The notes under the pieces were generated by a model, which saw only the letters and a program-made list of their open reading frames with translations, ran no database searches and had not been told where the DNA came from. This document shows, one piece after another, positions 45,510 through 57,229 of a stretch of 64,000 nt of DNA. Position numbers and translations under genes: made by a program. How positions within the stretch are numbered: the first letter of the stretch is position 1; each line of letters opens with the position of its first letter. Source of the stretch: Proteles cristata cristata (taxonomy: Eukaryota > Chordata > Mammalia > Carnivora > Hyaenidae); the NCBI GenBank assembly GCA_017311185.1, contig JAESUZ010000756.1:248001-312000 (forward strand), written 5' to 3'.

Positions 45510-48069
45510 TAGTACTCCCACAGGATGAAAAGGGCTTGAGTTCTTATTAAATTGTCATTATGTCTGATTTATATAAATATATAGTGAGTAACTTCAAGAT
45601 GTAAGATATAAAGAGGAAATTTACTTTTATTTAAATGAAAAACAAAAAAAGATACCAAGCTTAATAGGATATGTTTTAATCTTTTATTAGTAGTAAAGAA
45701 ATAAGAAAATGATTAGTATTATAGCCAGGGCCACTGAGGTTCCTTCAGAAAATAAGAGTTTTATGTGTAGAAACAGATGCAGAAAAAAAACAAACACTTA
45801 TGTTCATTATGCCTACAAATCCATAATTCCCCTTTATTACGAAATATCAGTTCTAAAGCCTTTAAAATTTTTTATGCTATTCACGTAGATCTTGATTTAG
45901 TCTTTTTTGAGATCTATCATAATTTTAAAAGCATCTAGAAATAATTTTCCATTTTTCTATTATTACATTTCCTTTGTGTTGAAACCAATCCCAAGATAAA
46001 AGTTTCCAAAAGACTCTACGCTAGTATACACACACTGTCATATAAAGTAGCAGTGGTACTGCTATTTTATGTTTGTACAAAATATAATAATTCTCAATGC
46101 ACTTTCATATACATAATTTCAAATGATCCAAAATATAAGCTATTAGACAGTATATATATATCTCAATTCTCCTTCTTTCATAAAGAAAGAAATTTTCATC
46201 ATTTGTATAATAAGTCTTTGCACTATATAGAATTATTTTGTTTCTACCCTTCATCCCTGAATGTACAGTCACACCAGCTTTTTGAACATTTCCAACTTAG
46301 TCAATTGACAGGTTTCAAAGAGCTAGATGGAAAGCATTTGTGGAGTACTTTAATAAATTCTTCATTCCTGTTTGCGGGGTTTTAATTCAAATTAGACTAA
46401 CACATTCAATCAGAGTTTCAGGTAAAAATTCAGCCACATGAATAACAACGAACATCTTTATGGACAACGAAATAAAATACCATCTTTCCCATAATTTAAA
46501 AAAAATTTCCAGTGTGTGTATTCCTTTACATTTTGTTCATAAGTTCCTCAAGGGAGAAAGACTTTAAAGTGCCCTTCTTTCTTCTACTTTAAATTTTAGT
46601 ATCTATGGCTTTATTCAAAGCCAGACTGATCCAGTAAGAGAATATCCTGCTATGCTTAATCATATTTTCTAATCCAGTTACAAGAAAAATTAAATGAATT
46701 AAATTTCAAAATGTCTGGAAATTTGTTTCCCAGTTGACAGCTCTGACTTAAGCCAGAGTTCCTGTGGCTTAATTCCAGGAAATCTTTTTTTACCTGATTA
46801 TTACAAACTAGAGGTTGAAATGGCTCTCGTGTGGAATTTTTTAGCTCTAGCTCTTCGTCACTCAATTCTCAGTGAAGCAACTTTATTTAAGAACATAAAT
46901 AGCAAAGTAAGTTGATTGAAAGTCACAGAAAAACTAATGCTGAATGGTAAGCAGAAAAATTTAGATGAAGAAACACATAAAAGTTGATTATTATTTGGTC
47001 TAAGGAAGCACTTAGCATTCACAAAGAGTAACTACATTAGATTTTTCCAGTGGTAAAAACAGTTTCTCCCATTATGATGATAAAACACAAAAGTAAGGAG
47101 AAATAATTCAATTTTGTTATTTCTGGATAATGATAAACTAAATCAAAAGACTACATTTTTTTCCTATGAATTTAAACTAGAAAGCATAACTGAATTTCAT
47201 AATGGGATCATAGCACCATCTGCAGGTTCAAGGTCTTAATTCACAGGTTTTGGTTTCTTGGTGTTTTTTTTTTTTTTTAAATGTGTTTCTTATCTTTCCT
47301 TTCAAGGAAATGGATGTAAATCAGAGGTCCTTTAACTAGTTAAATTATGAATACTTCCAGAAAAATAAACATAAAAAATACTGTAGCTAAATTTATCCTG
47401 AACATTTTACTAAAAAATCTTAGTGAATACAAAAATACAAACATGAATTTATTCTTTTAATCTGCTTTTTCCCTACTTTAACATATCTTTCCATAACTTT
47501 CCAACATATTTGGCGAAACTTATTTCCTACCTTAAGGCTTTTCAATGAAGTGATATTTTTAAGAACTGTCGTTCATTCATACAATTAGAACAAATCTTTT
47601 ACAAACAGGTAAACTGACATCACTCAGGTAGTTAATAACAAATATAGAATTGAGAGATAGCTCTTTTGATCTTGATAATAGCTTTCTTTTTGTTAACAAC
47701 TGATGGTTTTCTGTAAATGTTGTTACCACCATTATCGATGCTAGCACGTCATAGAAGGAAAATAAATGCATATAAAACTATTGGTATTCCTCTCTCCTTT
47801 TTTTCATCAACAGGACCTAGAGTAGAGAAAGAAAACTGGCATCCTAAACTAAAATACACTGAATGGAGGGAAATCAGATGGAAGGAATTTTCAAGATCAA
47901 GAGAAAGGCAGAAATCCAGATTCACTCTGTTTTCTTTAGTGTAAAGAGCTAATAGAGAGTCCTTATTGCCCTTTGACCTCTTTGGGTGATGGCTTTGTTT
48001 TCCGAAGTCACCCCAACTCATACCCAACCCAATACCTGGCCATCCTGCCTGGGTAATCCTAAGGGGTTA
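45510..48069. other. VIP 5' flank, proximal 2.5 kb
   Basis: No interspersed repeat recognised. A T run lies at 47266-47278. The candidate STAT/AP-1 sites are at 46744-46781. Confidence 0.6.
46744..46781 (-). promoter_or_regulatory. VIP: Candidate cytokine-response region (STAT-like and AP-1-like sites)
   Basis: The palindromic TTCCAGGAA (46773-46781) fits the STAT consensus TTCNNNGAA. TGACTTA (46744-46750 on the plus strand) resembles an AP-1 site. Both lie about 1.32-1.35 kb upstream of the inferred VIP start. The human cytokine-response element that mediates CNTF/LIF induction is reported at about -1.33 to -1.15 kb. Assignment is by position and motif only. Confidence 0.45.
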
Positions 48070-48432
48070 TGTCAAGATGCGAAATCTGCAAACCACTGGC
48101 TGTGAGCCACATACGGCTTATCCCTCTGATTTTTACATCTCTCAAACTAAAAACGATGTTTACATCTTTAAAAGGCTGGAAAATCTTTAAAATATTTTGT
48201 GACATGTGAAAAATATATGAACAATATATATGAAACTTAAATTTCAGTGTCCATAAATAAAATTTTATTGGAACATAGAAATGCTCATCACATATGCATC
48301 ATCAATGGCTGCTTTTGTGTTGCAATGGCCAAGTTGAATGGTTGCGACAAAGTCTATATAGACCACAAAGCCTAAACTGTTTACTGTTTGGCTCTTCACA
48401 GAACAGCTTTGGCAATGTCTGGTCTGGAGTCT
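48070..48432. mobile_element. hAT-type non-autonomous DNA transposon
   Basis: Recognised by 'gtccataaataaaattttat', 'atggctgcttttgtgttgca' and 'cacaaagcctaaactgttta', a common mammalian hAT-group element. The ends are diverged, and no transposase is present. Confidence 0.65.
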
Positions 48433-48479
48433 CTTGTTTGAGGAATTATTTAAGAGGTCATGTTTGCTTTAATATCCTT

Positions 48480-48862
48480 AAGTCCTCTAGCTTTCAATAA
48501 CTTGTATTTGGAAATATATGCATATATATACTTTTAATACATACTATGTATAATATCCATATCATATGTATATATTATATAACATATGTATGCATATATG
48601 TTTAATATACATCATACACACCTGTATAATTTTTATACTAAAAGTATATGTATACATATACCTGTATATAATATTTAAAAGCATGTAAGTAAATATATAA
48701 ACAATTATATGTAAGTATACATATGTATATGTATATATAAGTATGTATATATGTACTTGTATATATGCACATATATAGTTTTAAATATTATATACAATTA
48801 TTTATAATTTTGTAATTTTAAAAATGTATTTTATGTATTCTTTCTAAAAATATATATACTTT
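48480..48862. repeat. AT-rich (TATATG/TATACA)-type microsatellite region
   Basis: About 380 bp of imperfect TA, TATG and TACA repeats, very low in G+C, ending where a SINE inserted. It lies about 3.1-3.4 kb upstream of VIP. Confidence 0.9.
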
Positions 48863-48871
48863 TTATTTTAT

Positions 48872-49087
48872 TTTATTTTTTTTAATGTTTTATTTATTTC
48901 TAGGAGAGAGAGAGACAGCGTGAGCAGGGGAGGGTCAGAGAGAGAGGGAGTCACAGACTGAAACAGGCTCCAGTCTCTGAGCTGGCAGTCAGCACAGAGC
49001 TCGACGCGGGGCTCGAACCCACGAACCGTGAGATCATGACCTAAGCGAAAGTCGGACGCTTAACCGACTAAGCCACCCAGGCGCCCC
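48872..49087 (-). mobile_element. Carnivore SINE, young felid subtype, first of a pair
   Basis: Near-consensus head 'taagccacccaggcgcccc'. Target TATATATACTTTT lies before (about 48851) and after (49088-49100). Confidence 0.95.
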
Positions 49088-49104
49088 TATATATACTTTT
49101 TTAA

Positions 49105-49315
49105 AAAGTTTTTGGTGTTTATTTATTTTCTTGAGAGACTGCAAGAGAGCACAAGCAGGGGAGGGGCAGACAGAGAGGGAGACATAGAACTGAAGCAGGC
49201 TCTGGGCTCCGAGCTCTCAACACAGAGCCTGATGCAGGGCTCAAACCCACAAACTGTGAGATCACGACCTGAGCCAAAGTTAGACCTTTAAGCAACTGAG
49301 CCACCCAGGTGCCCC
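49105..49315 (-). mobile_element. Carnivore SINE, second of a pair
   Basis: Followed by GTATATGTACTTTTAATT, a third, diverged copy of the shared target. Confidence 0.93.
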
Positions 49316-49837
49316 AGTATATGTACTTTTAATTCCTTCAACATAGAAAATTTGGATTGATGTCCAGGATTCTTATATTCTCCTATCAATGATTTGATGA
49401 AGAAAAATGTAAGACAAGAGTAAATTTTCCCTTTAAAGTTACTACTACAATCCATTCTGAACTCAAAAAATACATTACTAAATATTAAGCAAATGGACAT
49501 TCAATGATTTAAATGATAAGAGAGAAGGCAACTTTTCTTTTAACTCTACAATGCCATCACCTGTCCCACTTATTGATGCTGAATATTTTATAGAAAATCA
49601 TTCCTGTATTTCAGAATATTCTTGTTTTAACCAAAACACATGTAGAAAGAGTAATGTATTAAATGCTGTGAGCCATTTATACCTTACTTTAAGGTTGTGT
49701 TTATAAAATAATTTTATGAAAGTAAATTTTGGAGGAAAGCTGAAGAAAATTTTAAAGAAGCACAGTATCCTGAGATAGGAACATTTACAGATAAAGTATT
49801 AAAGATTTAAGAACAAATTTTATCTCCTTCACTTTGT

Positions 49838-49969
49838 CATCTGTTCTGCATGTACCCCCCCCCATAGACACATTCCATGTAACCAACTTGCTGACCGTCC
49901 TAACCTGGGAATCGGAATATGTGAGGTCCACAAGAAGAGGGAGAAGTTCACAGTGGAAGAAATGCAAAT
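49838..49969. promoter_or_regulatory. VIP: Candidate distal VIP enhancer motifs (E-box and perfect octamer)
   Basis: An E-box CATCTG (49838-49843) and a perfect octamer ATGCAAAT (49962-49969) lie about 4.4-4.5 kb upstream of the inferred VIP start. A human tissue-specifier element 4-5 kb upstream is reported to bind octamer and E-box factors. Two felid SINEs between here and the promoter make distance a weak guide, and such short motifs occur by chance. Confidence 0.3.
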
Positions 49970-52914
49970 CAACAGTGTCCAATTCCGGCCTCTTAAAAAA
50001 CAATGAAGTCTGGATGTTGGAATGAAAGATTTGGCAAAAATATTTACTGAGTGAATTCTCATGTCCCCTTCATCTCTCTATCCATCCCCCCAGACAGGAA
50101 AGAGCCTCTGAGATGGGGATAAGAGATTATTCAGGATGGAGAGGCAACTTTCTGCCCATAAGTTGGTGAGAGTTTATGGTAGAGTTGAAGGAATGGGTAA
50201 TAGAACCCTGTCCTATTAAAGATGGCGGACTGAATACTAGAAGCTAACTTGGCTTCTTTTCTTATCTGATTGCTACAGCAAACCATGGAGAAACACTCTC
50301 TGCAATGGTGTTGGAAGAAGTAGATAAACACAGAGGATAAAAAAGCCCCCCATGTCCTGCTTGGTAAAACCCTAAATGCTGTCAAGGGTAAAGAGTAGGA
50401 AGGGCCCACCAGTCTACCAAGGCCAGATTATATCCAGAAATGAGCAGGTGACAGCCTGGCACAGAGCATCTCCCAAGGACCGAAAAGCAGCCTCCCAGAC
50501 TGCACATTGTTACATACACTCTCAGAAACTTAAGTACTACTCTGAGAATAAAGAAAAGTAGAGCAAATCCTGAATTGGCAGGATTTTAAATCTTAGTAAT
50601 TTCTGGGTAAATGCAGTGATTGTTTGTTACATTGTACATATTTTGTGGAATGGAACATCAAAATAGAGGAAAGATTATAAAGTTAAAATTTTTTGTAAGT
50701 CCTATTATGTGGACTGTGAAAATTTACTCTTGCTATTGCTTTACAAATGACCTGGAGTTTTATAGGATCATGCTCTGCATAGGAGGAGCCTGTCCAGAAC
50801 CGTGCATCCTACTTAGTATCAAAAATCACTTTATAAAAGACTGTGAGACAGAGGCCGTTGACCCATCCTTGTATAACAGGGCCTGCCCTTGCGTCTTCCC
50901 CCAACCCCCTTGTCCTTTGGTCATTCGAGTTGATCTCCAGCTTCAGGTCTGGTTCCCTCCTTAGGCTTCCCCATCTTATTCTTTGGCCTTCAGGCTTTCA
51001 GCTTCTTTCTTTCATTTTGCCTCAATCCTTCTATGACCTTCTAGTACACCTGAGTTTTGACATGCTGTCAGGACAGATCTGATCCCACAGGCTTCAAACC
51101 CAGATGCTCCTCTCTGCTGGATATTCTCCAATTGCCCCCTCTGGATGTGCTGTCTGCTTTTTTCCACACTGCTTCTTATTCCCTCGAGGCTGACCTCCAG
51201 ATCCATCCATGCCATGTGGCCTCTGGCCAAGCCAGGGGGAGACACCAGTAGGAAATTAAAAAGACAGAAAACTAGAGGAAAGGGAGCTCTGAATATTTAC
51301 TCCCCGTAGACCATGGGTTGTTGGAGGCTACATTCCTCCACTAAGACCCACATTTTGTAAGTGGTCCCTCAATTGTAGCCCTACAGGTACCAGCCACTTC
51401 CTGGTGAGGCTAGTTCATGAGTCTTTTGCCACCTCATTGGTCCTTAACATCTTTATTAAACTTATTTCCATTCACCTTTGGAGAAGCCATTTGTGTCCCC
51501 CTACTCCTGCACCAGGACTTCATACTTCTAAGAGTAACTGGACACATTTCATTTCAGGATTCAACAGTTTTAGAAGGTCTGCTCATTTTTAAAGTTATGA
51601 TATTTTTAATTCAAGTTGGGGGAACCTTAGAATAATAAATGTGGAAGCTCAGAGGAAGATCACTGTTACCCTGAGCAGGTCTGTCTGACTGATGAGCAAT
51701 TGGTTTTTGAAGATTGTGGTTGAAATACAAATAAACTAGAAGCCCATTCAGACCATTGATGCTACTCAACCCCCGGCCCCCCCAAAAAAAGAGGCAAGAT
51801 CCTCTGTGAACCCATGTAGGGAAGAAAGATCAAAGTGCTGCCAGAAGCTAAACATCAAACCTTGATGGGGGTCTCTTCCTGGAATAAGTAGTAGACTGGC
51901 CCTAGGGAAGGAGATATGAAGCAAACATGGTCTGCCACCTCTCCAGGCTCCTGGCGCCTCAGTCTCAGGAAAGAAAACCTCACTGTCTAGGAAGCAGGAG
52001 CTCTGGCTATTTGATAAATTTGTTGTTGGGGTTTTTTTTTTTTTTTCCTTTCTTAATCATCACTCTAATATCCTGTATCTGCAGTCATTTCACCGTATTT
52101 TCCAGTCTGGGAAACTGATGTTCTATCTGACTCACGAAACCATAATTTTTAGCTAGAATAATTTAAGATAACTTCGTCCTGTTCCTTTGTTTTGAGAAAT
52201 TATAGCAATTCTATATCCCAAAGAGTCATGTGACTTCAAATGCCTAGCAAACCTGGGATTGGGACCCTTTCTTTTCTATCTCCAAATTCACTGACTTTTC
52301 ACGGGACTGAAATGTGTTGTTATGAACCAAAGTGAGAGGGAAGAGAAGGGAAGATGTTAAGACTGGCTTTGCTGCTGTGAATAATGTGGGCTTACCACAG
52401 ACTCTTGACTGCATTGGTGACATTTACAGATAGTTAACATCCGGTGATTTACATTTGTTTGGAAAGAGTTCTCCCCCAAAACAATAACCAGAGGAAACTG
52501 TGTTGAGGGACATCACAACAGAGAATGGCTTCCTGGGTCCACATTAGTCTCTTTACGGCCCCAAGATCTCTAGATTACCTTAAAGAAACACCAGGCACAG
52601 AAAGAGAAAAACCATCCCTGCCGGTTTTTCTTTCAAAATAGTTCTGAGCTTAAATATTAGATAGAAAAACCATCAGTGCTTCTTTCTCTTCCTCACAGTA
52701 AGAAGAGTTCTTCTAGGCATTTTTCTTGAAAAAGGAATAACTAGACACTTTTGAAGTTATCTGTGTTTCTAGACCCAGATCTCAAAGAACTGACCATTGT
52801 ACTTATATGTATATATGTGTGAGCTCTTATCATTTGAGGAGGGAGGAGAAAGTCCAGTGTGAGAATCCAGGTTCCCTGAAAACAAAGCTGAGGACTTGTT
52901 GACAAAGGCCCGGT
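49970..52914. other. Non-genic upstream flank
   Basis: The segment at about 50900-51600 looks like an ancient repeat of uncertain family. A T run lies at 52031-52046. No gene recognised. Confidence 0.45.
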
Positions 52915-53525
52915 CTCCATTCTCCCTCTCCTACGCTACTGCCTTAGTCTCCAGTGTAGCCCCCTGCATCCAGGCTTCTTTTAAACCCTTCTTTACAAGG
53001 CTGCCAAAGTGATCTTTGCAAAACATGTCTCTGATCATATCTCTCCCCTGTTGAAGCCTTTCTATGGGTTTCCCATTATTTTCAAAGTATTGGCCAAGTA
53101 GAAGTAGGCAAGTCTGGTACATGCTGTTGTCAGTGTCTTCTTGCTGACCCCACCTCATCCGGCCATAATTTATTCTCAAGCCACACTGAACCACCTTCAG
53201 TTCTTCAGAAGTATCATGTTCTCTGTTGCCTCTACGTTTCACACATACCATTTCCTCACTGAGAAATACCCCATCCAATCTCCCCTCCTTCAGGTCTCAG
53301 CTTATAGGACATTTTCCAGAAAGATCTCAAACCACTTTTCCTTTAAATTTGGGCCAGGTGCCCTGCATTTGGGGCCCCCATTAACTCCGTATTTCCCCAT
53401 AGTATAATATTGGGCACACTGTGTTATTGTAGAGTATTACATTTACTAGATCCTCAGACAGTTTTAACACATGCAAGCATGGTGCCCGACACATAAGTGC
53501 TCAGTCGCTGTTTTAGGTAAGTGGA
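52915..53525 (+). repeat. L2 (ancient LINE) fragment
   Basis: 'gctgccaaagtgatctttgc', 'tcatatctctcccctgttga', 'ctccttcaggtctcagctta' and 'ggtgcccgacacataagtgc' follow the L2 3' region in order. Confidence 0.8.
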
Positions 53526-53984
53526 TGAGATTGAAGTTGTGTTCGTTTCAACATTATTTCGTTTGGACTTCAAATCTTTTTATTTTTATTATTTTTGGTT
53601 CTCTTGGCCTAATGTCCAATATTTCTCTCCCATCCTTAAATTCAACTTAGTCGTTAGTACAAGATGCTTTTTCCCCAATCTTACCAATTTTATCTTTTTA
53701 AAAAATTCTCAGCCATATCTATTATTTTTCTAGGGCTAAGTCTCACTGAATAATAAATAGATTGCATTTTCATCTTGAAAAGAAATACTAGGTTTTAGTA
53801 GCCCTCTGATTAATGCTTGATTAGTGTACCAGTAAGTATTTCAACTTGGATAAACATTGATCCAAGCCAGTAAAATTCTTATAAAAGTAATATATTTTCA
53901 CAAAAGAAAAGGGAAGATTTTTCTAGAAAGTGGATGATTCATCACTCCTTTAGAATGTCTTTTCTCACCCAGCTAGATTTGCTT

Positions 53985-54150
53985 TTGTAGCACCTTACCT
54001 GTATTTTTCTTTCATAGTATTTTGCACACTGCACTCAAATGGCTATTGATTTAACCATGTCTCTTACTGAAACTGAGTTCTATGCATCATTATATCCCCA
54101 ACACCTGACACATTAGAAGTTTCCCCCAAATGCTTACTGATCAGAAAGAA
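53985..54150 (+). repeat. L2 3' end fragment
   Basis: 'agcaccttacctgtattttt', 'gaaactgagttctatgcatc', 'tatccccaacacctgacaca' match the last part of L2. Confidence 0.65.
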
Positions 54151-54439
54151 CTTAATAATTTAAATGGGAAACATGGAAAAGTTTTTTTTAATTAAAAAAA
54201 TTAGTTACATCTGGTATTATTTAATCTTAATGTTGCATTTCTTTTACTTCTAAAGCTGAACCACAAAGAAAAAAGAAAACCAGAAATTCTCTTCTATAAA
54301 AGAGTTCTGATTATTGTCCTTATTTATAAAACCTTTAGAGTTGTAGTCACTGGATTTACGCATTGTTTGCAGATTGGTGCTCCAAAGAACTAGCTCTTCA
54401 GTGATGTGGTTGTACTTAAGCTACTTCAAGGGTTGGGAA

Positions 54440-54745
54440 AGGATCACTGGTGATCAAGTCCAGCCTGGCACGGGTTATGTATGTCCTGCAAGCTAAGAAT
54501 GGTCTAAACACTTTAAATGGTTGAAAAAAGTCAAAAGAAGAATAATATTTTGGGACATAAGACAATTAAATGCGATTTGAATCGTAGTGTCTATACACAA
54601 AGTTTTATTGAAGCAGAGCCATCCCCATTTGCTTAAATATCATCTATGGATGCCTTTGTGCCACAAGGGCAAACTGGAGTCATTATGACAAAAATGGTGT
54701 GGCCCACAAGCCGCAAACGCTTTACTACAGTCTGTTTACAAAAAC
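54440..54745. mobile_element. hAT-type non-autonomous DNA transposon (same family as 48070-48432)
   Basis: Shares the layout 'gttttattgaagcagagcca', 'atctatggatgcctttgtgc' and 'ggtgtggcccacaagccgca' with the copy at 48.1-48.4 kb, in the same orientation. Diverged, with no coding capacity. Confidence 0.6.
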
Positions 54746-55055
54746 AAACAAACAACTTGTCAATCTTGGCTCTGTATCAACCAGAAGCTTTCTTAACATC
54801 CATTAACTTTTCTTCTTCTTAGTGGAAATCGTGAAGTTAGTTACTCATGTACTACATTTATAGAAATAGTCTCCTGGACAACAGCTGTGAAATACTCCTT
54901 TCTAGCTTTACTGAAATGTTCATGCACTCCATGTTTGAGGCATTCAAAGAAAGCCTGAGTTATCTCTTTCTAAAAGGTGAGTGTATAAATAAAACGAAAA
55001 GTATATTTATTTGCTAGACAAATCTGATACAATAGTATATAACCTGGTGCTTTTA

Positions 55056-55270
55056 GGGGCCCCTAGGTGGCTCAGAGGGTTAAGTGTCTGACTTTGGCTT
55101 AGGTCATGGTCTTGCAGGTTGTGAGTTTAAGCCCTGCACCAGGCTCTATGCTCACATCTCAGAGCCTGGAGCCTGCTTAGGATTCTGTGTCCCTCTTTCT
55201 CTGTCTGACCCCCATTTGCTCACACACTCTCTCTTTCTCTTTCAAAATTGAATAAAATTTTAGAAAAAAA
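55056..55270 (+). mobile_element. Carnivore SINE
   Basis: Head 'ggggcccctaggtggctcag'. Flanked by AACCTGGTGCTTTTA and AACCTGTTGCTTTTAA, a good target duplication. Confidence 0.94.
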
Positions 55271-55679
55271 TTAACCTGTTGCTTTTAACCATGGAAGAGA
55301 AGGAGTACTTTCATTTTCTATTTTATTTGAGAACGTAAAGTCGAAAGTACCAAATACTGTCCCAGCTTTCAAGAAAAAAAAATTTTTAAAAAGAGACAAT
55401 GAATAAGTAATTATAAGGTGAATTGACCTAACAAGCACAGTATATTATGAGAACTGGAACAAGTATTTCTGAGGAAGTTATAGTGACACTGAGATTTTAT
55501 GAGAGAGTGGAACACTTTAAAAAACAGTAAAAAAGGGAGATAGGGAAGAATATTTCAGGTTTAACAAAGAATATTTGAGAAGACCTGGAGGTATGGCATA
55601 AATAAGAAATTGATATGGGCCCTTATCCTAAAAGAGAGGAGAGCTCATAAGTAAGATACAATATGAGCAGATATTTGTG

Positions 55680-55858
55680 TTTTTTTTTTTTTTATTTTTT
55701 ATTAGGAGAGGAGAGAGGGAGTCACAGACTGAAACAGGCTCCAGGCTCTGAGCTGGCAGTCAGCACAGAGCCCAAAGCGGGGCTCGAACCCACAAACCGC
55801 GAGATCCTGACCCAAGCGAAAGTCGGACGCTTAACTGACTAAGCCACCCAGGCGCCCC
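55680..55858 (-). mobile_element. Carnivore SINE, young subtype, shortened
   Basis: About 30 bp of the GA-rich region are missing. Flanked by CAGATATTTGT on both sides. Confidence 0.94.
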
Positions 55859-57229
55859 CAGATATTTGTTTTTAAAAGATCAGTCTGGCTGTTACATGGA
55901 GTACAGGTTAAATAATGACTACTGAAAGACCAAACAGTCTGAGAAAGACTAGAGTTCAAGTTCTTAAAAGAGTATTAAAGCATATTTCTTTCTCAGAATG
56001 AACAGATCTTTTATAGATACTTCTTCAATTCACAGAATATGAGAAAAATGTAAGCAAACTTAATGCTGCCTCACAGTACATAGTAGGAATAAAAGTGGAG
56101 ACATTTTGGCTGCAAAGAGAATTAAGTTCCAGGCTGTGTAGTTTGGGTAGTAAAGAGATAGTAATTGTGCCGTGTTGAGTGGGTGGGTATACTGTCTTAC
56201 CCGTTGCTTCTCAGAAAACTGGGTCTCTTGTCTGGTAAACAGGACATTTTTTAGGATGCACAACAGAATGTGCATAGGCTTCATGTGCCTTTTTAATGGC
56301 CCAGCTGGGTACAGTCCTTACTCTTTTCTCAGGTAGAAGGACATGCAGCAGATGGGGAATTAATTGATTTAAAGATAATTAAACATTAAGTAGTTACACT
56401 GGCCAGATATTCAATGTCTGGAGTACCCTGTCCAAGAACAGCTCACCAGTTCTCTGAAGGCACCTATAACATGTCAGTACATGCTTATAATTCATAGCCA
56501 CAGCACTGGTGCCTAAATCTGAGTTGTTCTACCTCAGTCAAACTATAGTAGCAGCCTTTGTAGCTAATGGTTGAACACTTTGAATATTCAATAATCATAT
56601 AAAACAATGAAAGAGCATTTCAAGACAACAGTTTTGGGTGATAATGAATATGTGTAGATGAAAGTTGTTTAAAAGGGCATAGGCCCCCAGGAGGGTTTTT
56701 TTCCAGCAATATCCTGGAAGCATATTAAATAGTTGCTCTTAAAGCAACTATTTAAGAGGTGGTACAAGTGAAATACAGTAGTGCTTTGGCTTAAACTGGT
56801 TGCAGTGGATGGGTTGCTTAGTGACTTTGGAAATAAGGGATGTGAGAGAAAAGAATAAGAGATGTCTTAGATTTCTAGCTTCAACTAGGTAGATGTTGAT
56901 AGACTTGATAGAATAGGAAATAGGGGAGAAGACACAACTAGTTATTGGTACAATTAAGTGAGGAGAATGATTATAAAGTAAGGCCCAGGTGTTCAATTTA
57001 AGGAGCTATACAATGCTTAATGAAGTGATGGAGGGGCATATAACTTAAGAGTTCAAAAGAAGTGTAAAAGTAAGAAATATATCTGATTCATCAAGTTGAC
57101 TAAGGTAAAGGAAACCAAAGAGGTAGGTTGGATTGCCTAAAGACAAAATGTAGAGAGAGACAAGGAAGATCAGAACGTGGTTTTCCAATGGCATAGAAGG
57201 ACAAGTGAAAAGAAGCCTATTGGTGGTGC

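Noticed and set aside
52931..53278. 115-codon open frame on the minus strand
   Set aside because: Lies antisense in an ancient L2 fragment.
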